64,000 nt of DNA from Streptomyces viridochromogenes DSM 40736. Its GTDB lineage: Bacteria; Actinomycetota; Actinomycetes; Streptomycetales; Streptomycetaceae. This document shows positions 1-8,826 of the stretch, piece after piece. Within the stretch, counting starts at the first letter, position 1; every line of letters starts with the position of its first letter. The position numbers were made by a program, and so were the translations under genes. The DNA lies in assembly GCF_000158955.1 (NCBI RefSeq), contig NZ_GG657757.1, positions 3,337,866 through 3,401,865 of the forward strand, in the 5' to 3' direction. Under the pieces are notes generated by a model, which saw only the letters and a list, made by a program, of their open reading frames with translations, was not told the DNA's origin and did no database searches.

Positions 1-7
1 AGTCGGG

Positions 8-337
8 TCAGCCCTTGCGCCGCCGTGTGCTGAAGGCGAGCAGCCCGACCACTCCGACGACCACGAGGGCGACGGGCACGACCCGCTCCAGCCGGGGCGC
101 GCCATCCTCGTCGACGAACCGGGCCCGCACGTCGGTGACGGCCCGGTTGACCTCCACGTAGGCCCGTCCGAGGGTGTGGTCGATATTGGACGCGACCTTG
201 GCCTTGGCGTCCCCGACGATCGTCTTCGGGTGCACCCGCACCCCGATCTCGTCGAGGGTCTCGGCCAGGGTCTCGCGGCGGCGCCTGATGTCCGCCTCGA
301 TCTGCGCCGGGGTCCTGGTGTCCGCCGTGTCCGCCAC
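8..337 (-). CDS. DUF3618 membrane protein
   Basis: A 109-residue protein of the DUF3618 family, function unknown. The N-terminal half contains the family's conserved segment (about residues 10-45, 'RTPAQIEADIRRRRETLAET' onward), which looks helical. One hydrophobic segment sits near the C-terminus (about residues 85-103) and is followed by the positive tail RRRKG, so the protein is probably anchored with a short basic end inside the cell. The GTG start at 337 is chosen because a GGAGG box lies just upstream. It diverges from bcp across an inverted repeat. Confidence 0.85.
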   Translation of the reverse strand: MADTADTRTPAQIEADIRRRRETLAETLDEIGVRVHPKTIVGDAKAKVASNIDHTLGRAYVEVNRAVTDVRARFVDEDGAPRLERVVPVALVVVGVVGLLAFSTRRRKG

Positions 338-421
338 CGTGTCGCCTCCGAAGTCGGTGTGAAGCCTGTGCTGGACAGTCTGTCAGCTCCACGGCTCACA
401 GCACTGTCCCGACCCCCGGTC

Positions 422-478
422 AGGGGTCCTTTCACTATGAGCGACCCGGACGGGCATAGTGAAAGGACCCCTTAGGCT
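422..478 (+). promoter_or_regulatory. 18-bp inverted repeat in the bcp promoter region
   Basis: Positions 422-439 and 455-472 are perfect reverse complements (18 bp, 15-base spacer), lying between the divergent DUF3618 gene and bcp. A -10-like TAGGCT at 473-478 lies 6 bases before the bcp ATG, so bcp may be transcribed without a leader; the right arm would then cover the -35/-10 spacer. No U-run follows, so an operator is a better reading than a terminator. The regulator is unknown. Confidence 0.5.
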
Positions 479-484
479 GGTCCG

Positions 485-952
485 ATGAGCGAGCGACTCC
501 AGCCGGGGGACGTGGCCCCCGCCTTCACACTGTCCGACGCCGACGGCACCGAGGTGTCCCTGTCGGACCACAAGGGCCGCAAGGTCATCGTGTACTTCTA
601 CCCGGCCGCCCTCACCCCCGGCTGCACCAAGCAGGCGTGCGACTTCACGGACAACCTGGAGCTGCTGGCGGGCGCGGGCTACGACGTCATCGGCATCTCC
701 CCCGACAAGCCGGAGAAGCTGGCCAAGTTCCGCGAGAAGGAGTCCCTGCAGGTCACGCTGCTGGCCGACCCGGACAAGCGGGTCCTGGAGTCCTACGGCG
801 CCTTCGGCGAGAAGAAGCTGTACGGCAAGACGGTCGTCGGCGTCATCCGCTCCACGATCGTCGTGGACGAGCAGGGCAAGGTCGAACGCGCCCTGTACAA
901 CGTCAAGGCGACGGGCCACGTAGCCAAGATCATCAAGGATCTGGGAATCTGA
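485..952 (+). CDS. bcp: Thiol peroxidase, Bcp/PrxQ-type peroxiredoxin
   Basis: A 155-residue atypical 2-Cys peroxiredoxin of the Bcp/PrxQ class, which reduces hydrogen peroxide and organic hydroperoxides in the cytoplasm using thioredoxin. The active site reads LTPGCTKQACDF, giving the peroxidatic cysteine at residue 47 and the probable resolving cysteine five residues later at 52, the spacing expected for PrxQ. The thioredoxin fold spans the whole protein and the length is normal. The ATG at 485 lacks a clear Shine-Dalgarno and sits 6 bases after a -10-like box, which suggests a leaderless message. Two imperfect 14-base direct repeats start at the stop codon. Confidence 0.95.
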   Translation: MSERLQPGDVAPAFTLSDADGTEVSLSDHKGRKVIVYFYPAALTPGCTKQACDFTDNLELLAGAGYDVIGISPDKPEKLAKFREKESLQVTLLADPDKRVLESYGAFGEKKLYGKTVVGVIRSTIVVDEQGKVERALYNVKATGHVAKIIKDLGI

Positions 953-1001
953 TCCGGTCGAGCTGATCCGGTCGAGCGGGGCGCGGAACGGCCGATGCGG
1001 A

Positions 1002-1016
1002 CCGAGAAGATCTCGG
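1002..1016. terminator. Small hairpin between convergent bcp and ABC genes
   Basis: CCGAGA (1002-1007) pairs with TCTCGG (1011-1016) around a 3-base loop between bcp (+) and the ABC ATPase gene (-). It is short and lacks a U-run, so assignment as a bidirectional terminator is tentative. A 14-base tandem duplication (951-964 and 965-978) lies just before it. Confidence 0.35.
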
Positions 1017-1038
1017 CCCGCGTCGCAGGCCGAGCGGG

Positions 1039-1770
1039 TCAGGCCGACTCGAGCAAGGTCGTATAAGCCCCTTCGGCAGCCCGGCCCTGCGCCGTACCCG
1101 GCGGAGTGTGGGCGAGGAACTCACTGGTCGAACCGCTCTGCACGAGACGTCCGCCCACCAGGACGGACACGTGATCGGCCTCTTCGGCGAGGTCGGTCAC
1201 GTCGTGCGTGGACAGCAGGATGCGCACCTCGCCCTTGACCGACGCGAGGAGATCGCGGAAGACCCGTCGCTGACGTGGGTCCATGCCGGCCGTGGGTTCG
1301 TCCAGGAGGAGCACCCGTGCGTCGTGGACCAGGGCACAGGCGACACCCACGCGCCTGAGCTGGCCGCCCGAGAGCCGACCGGTGCGGGTGTCGGCGTGCT
1401 CCGTCATCTCGACGCGGGCCAGCGCTCGCGGAGCGTTGGCCCAGGCATCGCCCTTGCTCATCCCCTTCAGCCAGCCGACATAGGCGACGTACTCGCGTGC
1501 CGTGAGCGAGGGCAGGGGTGTGATGTTCTGCGGCATCCAGGCCACCGTCCGCCGGTAGTCCTTGCTCTTCGCGTCGAGTCCGTCCCACGTCACGGTTCCC
1601 CGCTGGGGCGTGGTGACGGCAGCGGCCAGCTGCAGCATCGTGGACTTTCCGGCCCCGTTCGGTCCGAGCAGGATGGTCAGTCCGTCCGGAAGGCGGTAGG
1701 TGAAGTCCTTCAGCACGGCAGCCCGCCGTCGGCCGTAGGCGAAGGTGCAGGAATCGAGGACAAGCGTCAT
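1039..1770 (-). CDS. ABC transporter ATP-binding protein
   Basis: A 243-residue ABC ATPase. Walker A is GPNGAGKST at residues 36-44, the signature LSGGQ is at 133-137 and Walker B LLLDEPTAG is around 154-162, followed by the H-loop in LLSTHD. It would power a transporter made with the two membrane proteins encoded just upstream. Its ATG at 1770 overlaps the previous gene's stop by ATGA, so the two are translationally coupled. The ATPase most resembles drug- or peptide-export ABC-2 systems, but the cargo is unknown; the neighbouring secreted-protein gene (3725-4174) is a candidate partner. Confidence 0.9.
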   Translation of the reverse strand: MTLVLDSCTFAYGRRRAAVLKDFTYRLPDGLTILLGPNGAGKSTMLQLAAAVTTPQRGTVTWDGLDAKSKDYRRTVAWMPQNITPLPSLTAREYVAYVGWLKGMSKGDAWANAPRALARVEMTEHADTRTGRLSGGQLRRVGVACALVHDARVLLLDEPTAGMDPRQRRVFRDLLASVKGEVRILLSTHDVTDLAEEADHVSVLVGGRLVQSGSTSEFLAHTPPGTAQGRAAEGAYTTLLESA

Positions 1771-2363
1771 GCGGCTCTCCGTGCGAAGCGGTTCGGTGGA
1801 AGGAGGTGGGCACCGACGCCGACGGTGAGCATCAAGAGGGCTCCCGTGGAGGCGTACCAGGTGTCAGGCGGTTCGAGGAGTACGGTCCACGGGTAGGCGT
1901 CGCCGGGCGCTCTCATGCCGAAGAGCACGCCGAGTAGCGGCCACAGTGCGGGAACGAGGATGGCGGATCTCCCGAAGAGAGCCCCGCACAGCAGGGTGAG
2001 GCCGGCGAGGAAGGCCGTGTTGCGGCCCAGTGTCTCGGCCGATGCGGCCCCGGTGATCATGGCGATCAGTTCGCCCACGGCACTCGCGAGTGCCACCACG
2101 CCGAGCGCGAGCAGGACGTCGAAGAACCTGACGGGTCGGATTCCGGTGGTCTCGGCGGCGTCCAGCCGGGTGTGCAGACAGTCGAAGAGGACCGAGGTCA
2201 GCACGAGCGGGACGAGCGTGGCGGCCTGCACGAGCTCGGAGCCGCCGGACCAGATGGAGGGCAGGAAGAGGGGGGTGTCCTGAACAGTCGCCGCCAAAAG
2301 CGCGAACATCAGGAAACCCAGGGGCAGGCGGGTGTGGGCGCGGCGGGCACGCAGCCACCACAT
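1767..2363 (-). CDS. ABC-2 type membrane protein
   Basis: A 198-residue integral membrane protein with about six hydrophobic segments and very few charged residues, including 'FLAGLTLLCGALFGRSAILV' near the middle. The start at ATG 2363 is chosen because it touches the TGA of the upstream permease-like gene (one-base TGATG overlap); a longer reading frame to 2600 is proline/arginine-rich out-of-gene sequence. It is translationally coupled to the ATPase downstream. I see no named family with certainty; the context says it is one transmembrane half of the ABC system. Confidence 0.75.
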   Translation of the reverse strand: MWWLRARRAHTRLPLGFLMFALLAATVQDTPLFLPSIWSGGSELVQAATLVPLVLTSVLFDCLHTRLDAAETTGIRPVRFFDVLLALGVVALASAVGELIAMITGAASAETLGRNTAFLAGLTLLCGALFGRSAILVPALWPLLGVLFGMRAPGDAYPWTVLLEPPDTWYASTGALLMLTVGVGAHLLPPNRFARRAA

Positions 2364-3646
2364 CACGTCGTCGTCCCGTCTTCCTGGCACGCCTCCGCCA
2401 CGGTCGTCTCGTACCAGTCCATTTGCTGGGCCTCGCTCAACCGCAGGACCTTCGCCACCCCGTCCTGGATACGGCTGCGTTCCTGAGGGGTGAAATCGGG
2501 TTCGGAGCTGAGCCGCCTCAAGTAGGTGTCCGTCTGCCCGACTTTGGAGGACACCCAGTAGTACACGAGGCGGGCGGGGCCGGTGGCCGGAGGGGCGCAT
2601 TCGAAACGCACCACTTCGCGGGCGACCTGGTAGCGGACGGTGCCCGTCGCCTCGCCGACCCCGAGTGGGACGGTCCAGTCGTCCTGCGTGGACGGCTCGG
2701 GATACCGGAGGTTGAGAGAGGTGTCCTTGATGGAGGTCGGCTCGGCGGGCAGACCGGCTCGACGCAGGGATTCCAGCGTCGCCTCCGCTTCCTCGGTGAG
2801 AGCGGAGATGTGCTCGGCGCGTGCCTCGGGCAGACAGATGCGGGGGGACTGTCCGGCACAGGCGATCGCTCCATGCCCGGTGCTCCGTGGGCCTATGTAG
2901 CTCCAGTCGCTGACCAAGGAGAACGATCCGAACGCGCAGGCGACGACGAGTGCTCCCGCGACGGCTCCGCGCAGCCAGCGGGAAACAGGTGCCCAGAGCA
3001 GAGCCATGGCGACGGCGGAGCCGACGGCGAGCAGGAGGGGAGCCGCGAGGGCGGCGGCGGTGGGCAGTTCACCGAACATCATCTTTCCGGCGAAGAGGCC
3101 GGTGAGGTGCCGGGGCCACGGTGTCTCCAGTCCCGTGGACCAGCCGACGGCCAGGAAGTCGGTGACCGCGATGATCGGCACTACGGCGATGTGCCGAACG
3201 GTGGCTCCGACGGCGAATCCGACGATGCCGTGGGCAACGCAGAGCACCAGACCGAAGGCCAGCAGCGTGAGCCCGGGCACGTCGGGCGCGACCTGCTCCT
3301 GGACGAGGGCGCACAGCGTGGGGAGGATGAGGAGCGACCAGGCCAGTGCGACCACGGGCGTCAGGTGCTGGGCGGCGATGGTGTAGCGGGATCGCACCGC
3401 CCCCAACCTCCAGATTCCTGAGGCACCCAGCTTCCGCGCCTCCCAGGCGGCGAGGCCCGAGGCAACCGCGAAGGCCACGGGCAGCAGGTTGCGCAGCACC
3501 GCGTCGACCACGGTGGCGGAGTAGCCCAGCGGATCGATACGGAGGTCGTCACCGAGATCGGTGGCGTAGTAGGCGAACACGAGAAGCAGGGCGACAGGCG
3601 CGACCCGCAGCGCGCTGCTGGACCTGATGAGTGTGAGGGGCTTCAC
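2363..3646 (-). CDS. ABC-2 type permease with C-terminal extracytoplasmic domain (DUF7224-like)
   Basis: A 427-residue protein. About the first 240 residues hold six or so membrane helices; the last 170 (starting near 'GAIACAGQSPRICLPEARAE') are soluble and contain several cysteines, including the pair in ACAGQSPRIC that could form a disulfide outside the cell. The GTG at 3646 is preferred because an AGGAAG box lies upstream; an ATG at 3721 would add 25 residues without membrane character. This layout resembles Streptomyces permeases annotated with DUF7224, but I assign that from memory. First gene of the coupled three-gene transporter operon. Confidence 0.75.
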   Translation of the reverse strand: MKPLTLIRSSSALRVAPVALLLVFAYYATDLGDDLRIDPLGYSATVVDAVLRNLLPVAFAVASGLAAWEARKLGASGIWRLGAVRSRYTIAAQHLTPVVALAWSLLILPTLCALVQEQVAPDVPGLTLLAFGLVLCVAHGIVGFAVGATVRHIAVVPIIAVTDFLAVGWSTGLETPWPRHLTGLFAGKMMFGELPTAAALAAPLLLAVGSAVAMALLWAPVSRWLRGAVAGALVVACAFGSFSLVSDWSYIGPRSTGHGAIACAGQSPRICLPEARAEHISALTEEAEATLESLRRAGLPAEPTSIKDTSLNLRYPEPSTQDDWTVPLGVGEATGTVRYQVAREVVRFECAPPATGPARLVYYWVSSKVGQTDTYLRRLSSEPDFTPQERSRIQDGVAKVLRLSEAQQMDWYETTVAEACQEDGTTT

Positions 3647-3680
3647 TTCTTGGCTTCCTGGAGCGGTCCGAAAAGGGGGC

Positions 3681-3709
3681 GTGGTGCCTCGCCGACGGCG
3701 AGGCACCAC
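3681..3709 (-). terminator. Hairpin between secreted-protein gene and ABC operon (terminator/attenuator)
   Basis: Positions 3681-3693 and 3697-3709 form a perfect 13-bp stem with a 3-base loop. Read on the minus strand it follows the stop of the small secreted protein by about 15 bases and is followed by a C/T run. It would reduce transcription into the transporter genes, giving much secreted protein and little transporter from one promoter. Confidence 0.65.
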
Positions 3710-3724
3710 GCTGCAGAACACTGA

Positions 3725-4174
3725 TCAGGAATCGGCGAGAGTGGTGTCGACTCCCGCGTAGGTCGCCCACAGCAGGCAGCAGGCGTTGCTTCCGCCGCCG
3801 ACGTTGTCGAGCTGGAAGAAGTAGTCCGACTCCTGCGGCAGGCCGTTGTACTCGCCCCGGCTCGCGTAGGACGTGCCGTTGAAGCAGTTGGTGAAGGTCT
3901 TCTCACCGTAGAAGTCGTTGGCCGACAGGGCGTCGTAGTCCCACAGCTCGACCCCGGTGGTCCTGCTGCCGCCCTGCACGCTGCAGCCCTTGAAGATGAT
4001 CTCCGAGTAGCTCTCGTCCGCCCAGTAGCGGGACTGCCCGTTGCTCCCGCCGCCGTCCGTCCACCCGCTGATGCTGCTCGACCAGTTGGCCGAGGCACCA
4101 GAGGACAACGCGAGGGTGAAGGCTGACGCCATCGCGACTACGGCGGATACGCGCTTGGAGGATCTGCCCGACAT
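3725..4174 (-). CDS. Small secreted Cys-containing protein of unknown function
   Basis: A 149-residue protein with a clear Sec signal peptide: basic start (SGRSSKR), hydrophobic core, and an ASA cleavage site before NWSSS near residue 29-30. The mature part, about 120 residues, is rich in Gly, Ser, Tyr and Trp and has four cysteines (KGCSV, TNCFN, ACCLL), enough for two disulfides. The start has a GGAG box 7 bases upstream. It is the first gene before a hairpin and a three-gene ABC transporter, a layout typical of secreted peptides or bacteriocin-like factors with a dedicated transporter, but I do not recognise the family. Function not assigned. Confidence 0.8.
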   Translation of the reverse strand: MSGRSSKRVSAVVAMASAFTLALSSGASANWSSSISGWTDGGGSNGQSRYWADESYSEIIFKGCSVQGGSRTTGVELWDYDALSANDFYGEKTFTNCFNGTSYASRGEYNGLPQESDYFFQLDNVGGGSNACCLLWATYAGVDTTLADS

Positions 4175-4243
4175 GCGGGAACTCCGAATCTCCCGTCCGA
4201 TACGGCCCCCCCATGAGGCCTGTCCACATCGGACGAGGCGTGG

Positions 4244-4273
4244 AAGCTATCGAACAGATGATCTTTAAGTCAA
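4244..4273 (-). promoter_or_regulatory. Sigma70-like promoter of the secreted-protein gene
   Basis: On the minus strand a -35 TTGACT (4268-4273) and a -10 TAGCTT (4244-4249) are separated by 18 bases, about 70 bases before the ATG at 4174. Both boxes are good matches for a vegetative promoter in an AT-richer patch. Confidence 0.6.
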
Positions 4274-4680
4274 TGTTACGTGAAACCTTGTGCCGCTGAT
4301 CGCCGATCTGAGCTGACCAGGTGCAGAGTGTGGACGGCCTTCACAAAGGCGGTGATCCGGGTGGTCGGGCACTGCGGTCGCGAAGGAACCTCCAGGCCAC
4401 GCGGGTGGCGACGGCCTGCTCGACGAGCGGGCGAATCTTCGCGCAGGAGCGACCGTGGCAGGCGCCCGGAGCTCCTGCCGCACCGCCTCCGGCGACAGCG
4501 ACCGAAGCGTTTCGGCCGACCCGCCTTGCAAGAGCTTTCAGCTGCTGGTAGAAGCCCGGCTCCTCTGACGCAACTGCCCACCGGATACGGACAGTTACCG
4601 CAGGGCGGGTATGGCGGTCGATCACATCGATGGGGACGCCGAAGCCGGCGAGCGGCGCCCGGTACGATGACAGGCGGCCG
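4274..4680. other. Gap with no convincing gene
   Basis: About 400 bases between the secreted-protein promoter and tRNA-Leu. Reading frames exist on both strands, but all are Arg/Pro-rich and show no recognisable domain, start signal or codon bias. It could contain a decayed gene; I see nothing I can name. A TACGAT -10-like box near 4662-4667 may serve the tRNA. Confidence 0.5.
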
Positions 4681-4764
4681 GCGGCGGTGGCGCAACGGCG
4701 ACGCAGCAGGTTTAGGTCCTGTGGCCCCTGACCGGGCTTGAGGGTTCGAATCCCTTCCGCCGCA
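4681..4764 (+). tRNA. tRNA-Leu (anticodon UAG)
   Basis: An 84-base class II tRNA. The acceptor stem GCGGCGG (4681-4687) pairs with CCGCCGC (4757-4763), with discriminator A at 4764. The anticodon stem GCAGG/CCTGT encloses loop TTTAGGT, giving anticodon TAG, and the long variable arm fits leucine. The T-arm is GAGGG-TTCGAAT-CCCTT. No CCA is encoded. Confidence 0.93.
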
Positions 4765-4768
4765 CACA

Positions 4769-4797
4769 GAGGGGCCGCCCCACTCGGGCGGCCCCTC
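4769..4797. terminator. Bidirectional terminator after tRNA-Leu
   Basis: A perfect 12-bp stem (4769-4780 with 4786-4797, loop CACTC) lies 5 bases after the tRNA and 6 bases from the stop of the convergent rdgB gene, so it can end both transcripts. Confidence 0.8.
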
Positions 4798-4802
4798 AGT
4801 TG

Positions 4803-5405
4803 TCAGCCCAGCAGCTCCCGCACCACCGGCACCAACGCCCGAAACGCCTTCCCCCGATGGCTGATCGCGTTCTTCTCGTCGGGGGTCAGTTCCGCACAGG
4901 TCCGGGTCTCGCCCTCCGGCTGGAGGATCGGGTCGTAGCCGAAGCCGCCGGTGCCGGTCGGCTCGTGGCGCAGCACTCCCCGTAGCTGACCCTCGACCAC
5001 GCGCTCCGTGCCGTCGGGCAGGGCGAGGGCCGCCGCGCAGGCGAAGTGGGCGCCGCGGTGGTCGTCGGCGATGTCGGAGAGCTGGGCGAGGAGCAGGTCC
5101 AGGTTGGCCTTGTCGTCACCATGCCGGCCTGACCAGCGGGCGGAGAAGATGCCGGGGGCGCCGTTCAGGACGTCCACGCAGAGGCCCGAGTCGTCGGCGA
5201 CGGCGGGGAGGCCCGTCGCCTGGGCCAGGGCGTGGGCCTTCAACAACGCGTTCTCGGCGAAGGTGACGCCGGTTTCCTTGACGTCGGGGATGTCCGGGTA
5301 GGCGTCGGCCCCGACGAGTTCGTGGGGCAGGCCGGCTTCGGCGAGGATGGCGCGAAGTTCGGTGATCTTCCCGGCGTTACGGGTGGCGAGGATCAGGCGA
5401 CTCAT
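4803..5405 (-). CDS. rdgB: RdgB/HAM1 non-canonical purine NTP pyrophosphatase
   Basis: A 200-residue house-cleaning enzyme that hydrolyses dITP, ITP and XTP to the monophosphate and pyrophosphate, keeping deaminated purines out of DNA and RNA. The N-terminal substrate motif is LATRNAGK (residues 6-13). SGRHGDDKAN and GFGYDPI, followed by an S-H-R motif near the C-terminus, are typical of the family. The ATG at 5405 is chosen; a frame to 5462 adds 19 residues before the conserved start. It follows rph on the same strand, the usual rph-rdgB pairing in actinobacteria, here with a lipoprotein gene between. Confidence 0.95.
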   Translation of the reverse strand: MSRLILATRNAGKITELRAILAEAGLPHELVGADAYPDIPDVKETGVTFAENALLKAHALAQATGLPAVADDSGLCVDVLNGAPGIFSARWSGRHGDDKANLDLLLAQLSDIADDHRGAHFACAAALALPDGTERVVEGQLRGVLRHEPTGTGGFGYDPILQPEGETRTCAELTPDEKNAISHRGKAFRALVPVVRELLG

Positions 5406-5462
5406 GGCCACACAGTAGCGAGCGGGCCAGGTCACTCGAAGCGGCCGGGGAACATCGCCCAA

Positions 5463-5535
5463 GGGGCGCGGGACAGTGACATGTGCGGCTCCGCCGCGTG
5501 GGCGCGATCAACCACGACGCACCCACAGCCCGCCA
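5463..5535. repeat. Dispersed Streptomyces intergenic repeat, copy A
   Basis: This begins with a GGGGCGCGGG core and runs into a GCGCGATCAACCAC segment and ACGCACCC. Bases 5481-5515 are identical over 35 positions to 35473-35507, and the layout is related to copies at 12457 and 59760. It sits between rdgB and the lipoprotein gene, with no reading frame of its own. Confidence 0.7.
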
Positions 5536-5580
5536 CCACCGAAACCCGGCGGACGAGCAGCCCGGCCCGGCCGGCGCGCG

Positions 5581-5979
5581 TTACGGCGTACAGACCTTCG
5601 TCAGTTCGCCCGCCGCGTCCGTGACCGGGCTGATGTCGGGCGTCTCGTCGCCGTTCTTGATCGACGTGCGGACGTTGTCCACGGCCTTGTTGAGGTCGTC
5701 CACGGCCTTGTTGACGTCCGTGTTGTCGGTCCTGTCGCCGATCTCGCCGAGGTTCTTGTCGATGGAGTCGAGGGACTCGTCGAGCTGCGTCGGGTCGTCG
5801 GCGGCGCTGTCCACGGCCTGCTGGAGTTCCGTGACGCTGTCGGCGATGGCGTCGGCGGTCTGGACGCAGTCCAGTGCCTTGTCGACGGCGGCGCAGCCGG
5901 TGGTGAGTCCGGCGGTGAGCGCGACGGCCGCCAGGGTGGCGGCGACGGCTGCGGTGCGGCGTCGGCGGCTCGCGGCCAT
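5581..5979 (-). CDS. Small lipoprotein with helical/coiled repeat
   Basis: A 132-residue predicted lipoprotein. An Arg-rich start (MAASRRRR) and hydrophobic core end in the lipobox LTTGC, so the cysteine would be lipidated and the protein anchored outside the membrane. The mature part is alanine- and aspartate-rich with heptad-like spacing (DDLNKAVDNV, KAVDDL), suggesting a helical bundle or coiled coil. The ATG at 5979 has a GAGAGGGA box upstream; an upstream frame to 6036 is not needed. Function unknown; it lies between rph and rdgB. Confidence 0.8.
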   Translation of the reverse strand: MAASRRRRTAAVAATLAAVALTAGLTTGCAAVDKALDCVQTADAIADSVTELQQAVDSAADDPTQLDESLDSIDKNLGEIGDRTDNTDVNKAVDDLNKAVDNVRTSIKNGDETPDISPVTDAAGELTKVCTP

Positions 5980-6124
5980 GGAGCGGTCCCTCTCGTTCGG
6001 CGGGCCGGTCGGGCCCGTGCGGGTGGCCGGGCGCACAGGGTTGAGCCCGTGCGCCCGTACCCCTTCAGACGCGAGCGTGCTCGGCGCGGTTGCCCGTGCC
6101 GAGCACCTGTTTTTGGTGCGCTCT

Positions 6125-6862
<738 letters not shown>

Positions 6863-6891
6863 GGCCCTGAGCCTATCCGTACCTGTGGAAG

Positions 6892-6919
6892 GGGCCCCTC
6901 CCGTGGTGCTGAGGGGCCC
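6892..6919 (-). terminator. Hairpin between nagF and rph
   Basis: GGGCCCCTC (6892-6900) pairs with GAGGGGCCC (6911-6919), a 9-bp stem with a 10-base loop, between the nagF stop and the rph start. It probably ends nagF transcription. Confidence 0.5.
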
Positions 6920-6954
6920 GTTCAGGGGGTGAAGCCGGGGACGATGCCCGCTCT

Positions 6955-7188
6955 TTACATCAGGTCTTCGATCTCCGCGGCGATGGGGTCGGCGTCGGTG
7001 CCGATGACGACCTGGATCGCGGTGCCCATCTTGACGACGCCGTGGGCGCCGGCGGCCTTCAGGGCGGCGTCGTCGACCTTGGAGGGGTCGACGACCTCGG
7101 TGCGCAGGCGGGTGATGCAGCCTTCGACCTCTTCGATGTTGTCGATGCCGCCGAGCCCGGCAACGATCTTCTCAGCCTTGCTGGCCAT
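6955..7188 (-). CDS. nagF: PTS glucose-family EIIB component (GlcNAc)
   Basis: A 77-residue EIIB domain of the glucose/GlcNAc phosphotransferase family. It takes phosphate from EIIA and passes it to the sugar carried by EIIC. The phosphorylated cysteine sits in the family motif EGCITRLR (around residue 28). A GGGAGA box precedes the ATG at 7188. It diverges from the EIIC gene across two DasR-type sites, as nagF and the nagE genes do in S. coelicolor (recalled). Specificity for N-acetylglucosamine is inferred from that context. Confidence 0.88.
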   Translation of the reverse strand: MASKAEKIVAGLGGIDNIEEVEGCITRLRTEVVDPSKVDDAALKAAGAHGVVKMGTAIQVVIGTDADPIAAEIEDLM

Positions 7189-7249
7189 GTTCGTTCTCCC
7201 TGATCCAAGGCGCTGTGTCGTTCGCGCCAGCGGGACCGTCCCGTTTCCG

Positions 7250-7265
7250 ACTGGTCTACACCAGG
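7250..7265. promoter_or_regulatory. DasR-responsive element (dre) 1
   Basis: The 16 bases ACTGGTCTACACCAGG closely match the published dre consensus ACTGGTCTAGACCAGT bound by the GntR regulator DasR, which releases DNA when glucosamine-6-phosphate accumulates. It lies on the nagF side of the divergent promoter region. Confidence 0.85.
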
Positions 7266-7351
7266 AGTCCGCCTCTCGACAAAGCGCCGGGGCTTGATCG
7301 TCGCAGCGGGCGGAATTGGCGGGTTCCACTCGTTCGGCCTACCGTGCTACA

Positions 7352-7367
7352 ACTGGTCTACACCACT
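7352..7367. promoter_or_regulatory. DasR-responsive element (dre) 2
   Basis: A second dre-like 16-mer, ACTGGTCTACACCACT, lies 120 bases upstream of the EIIC start and shares its first 14 bases with site 1. Two sites suggest separate control of each divergent gene. Confidence 0.85.
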
Positions 7368-7471
7368 CACCGGTGGAGGTCGCGCGGCGGAGTCCGCGGT
7401 CCTTTTCTGAGACGCCGCCGTCCCCCTGTCGAACCCTTCCTGGGCGGCGCCGTGCCCCATGGAGGAAGTTC

Positions 7472-8734
<1,263 letters not shown>

Positions 8735-8767
8735 CCCGCCCGCGAAAACACGGCCGCACACGGTGAA

Positions 8768-8797
8768 GGCCCCGGAACCGCGCTCGGTTCCGGGGCC
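8768..8797. terminator. Bidirectional terminator between nagE and MBL gene
   Basis: A perfect 13-bp stem (8768-8780 with 8785-8797, loop CGCT) lies between the convergent EIIC and metallo-hydrolase genes. Confidence 0.8.
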
Positions 8798-8826
8798 CTT
8801 CGCGTGCGCGGACCGCGCGTGGTCCG

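Noticed and set aside
4276-4767. A minus-strand frame spanning tRNA-Leu
   Set aside because: Its start is the translated tRNA and terminator; the rest is Arg/Pro-rich with no domain.
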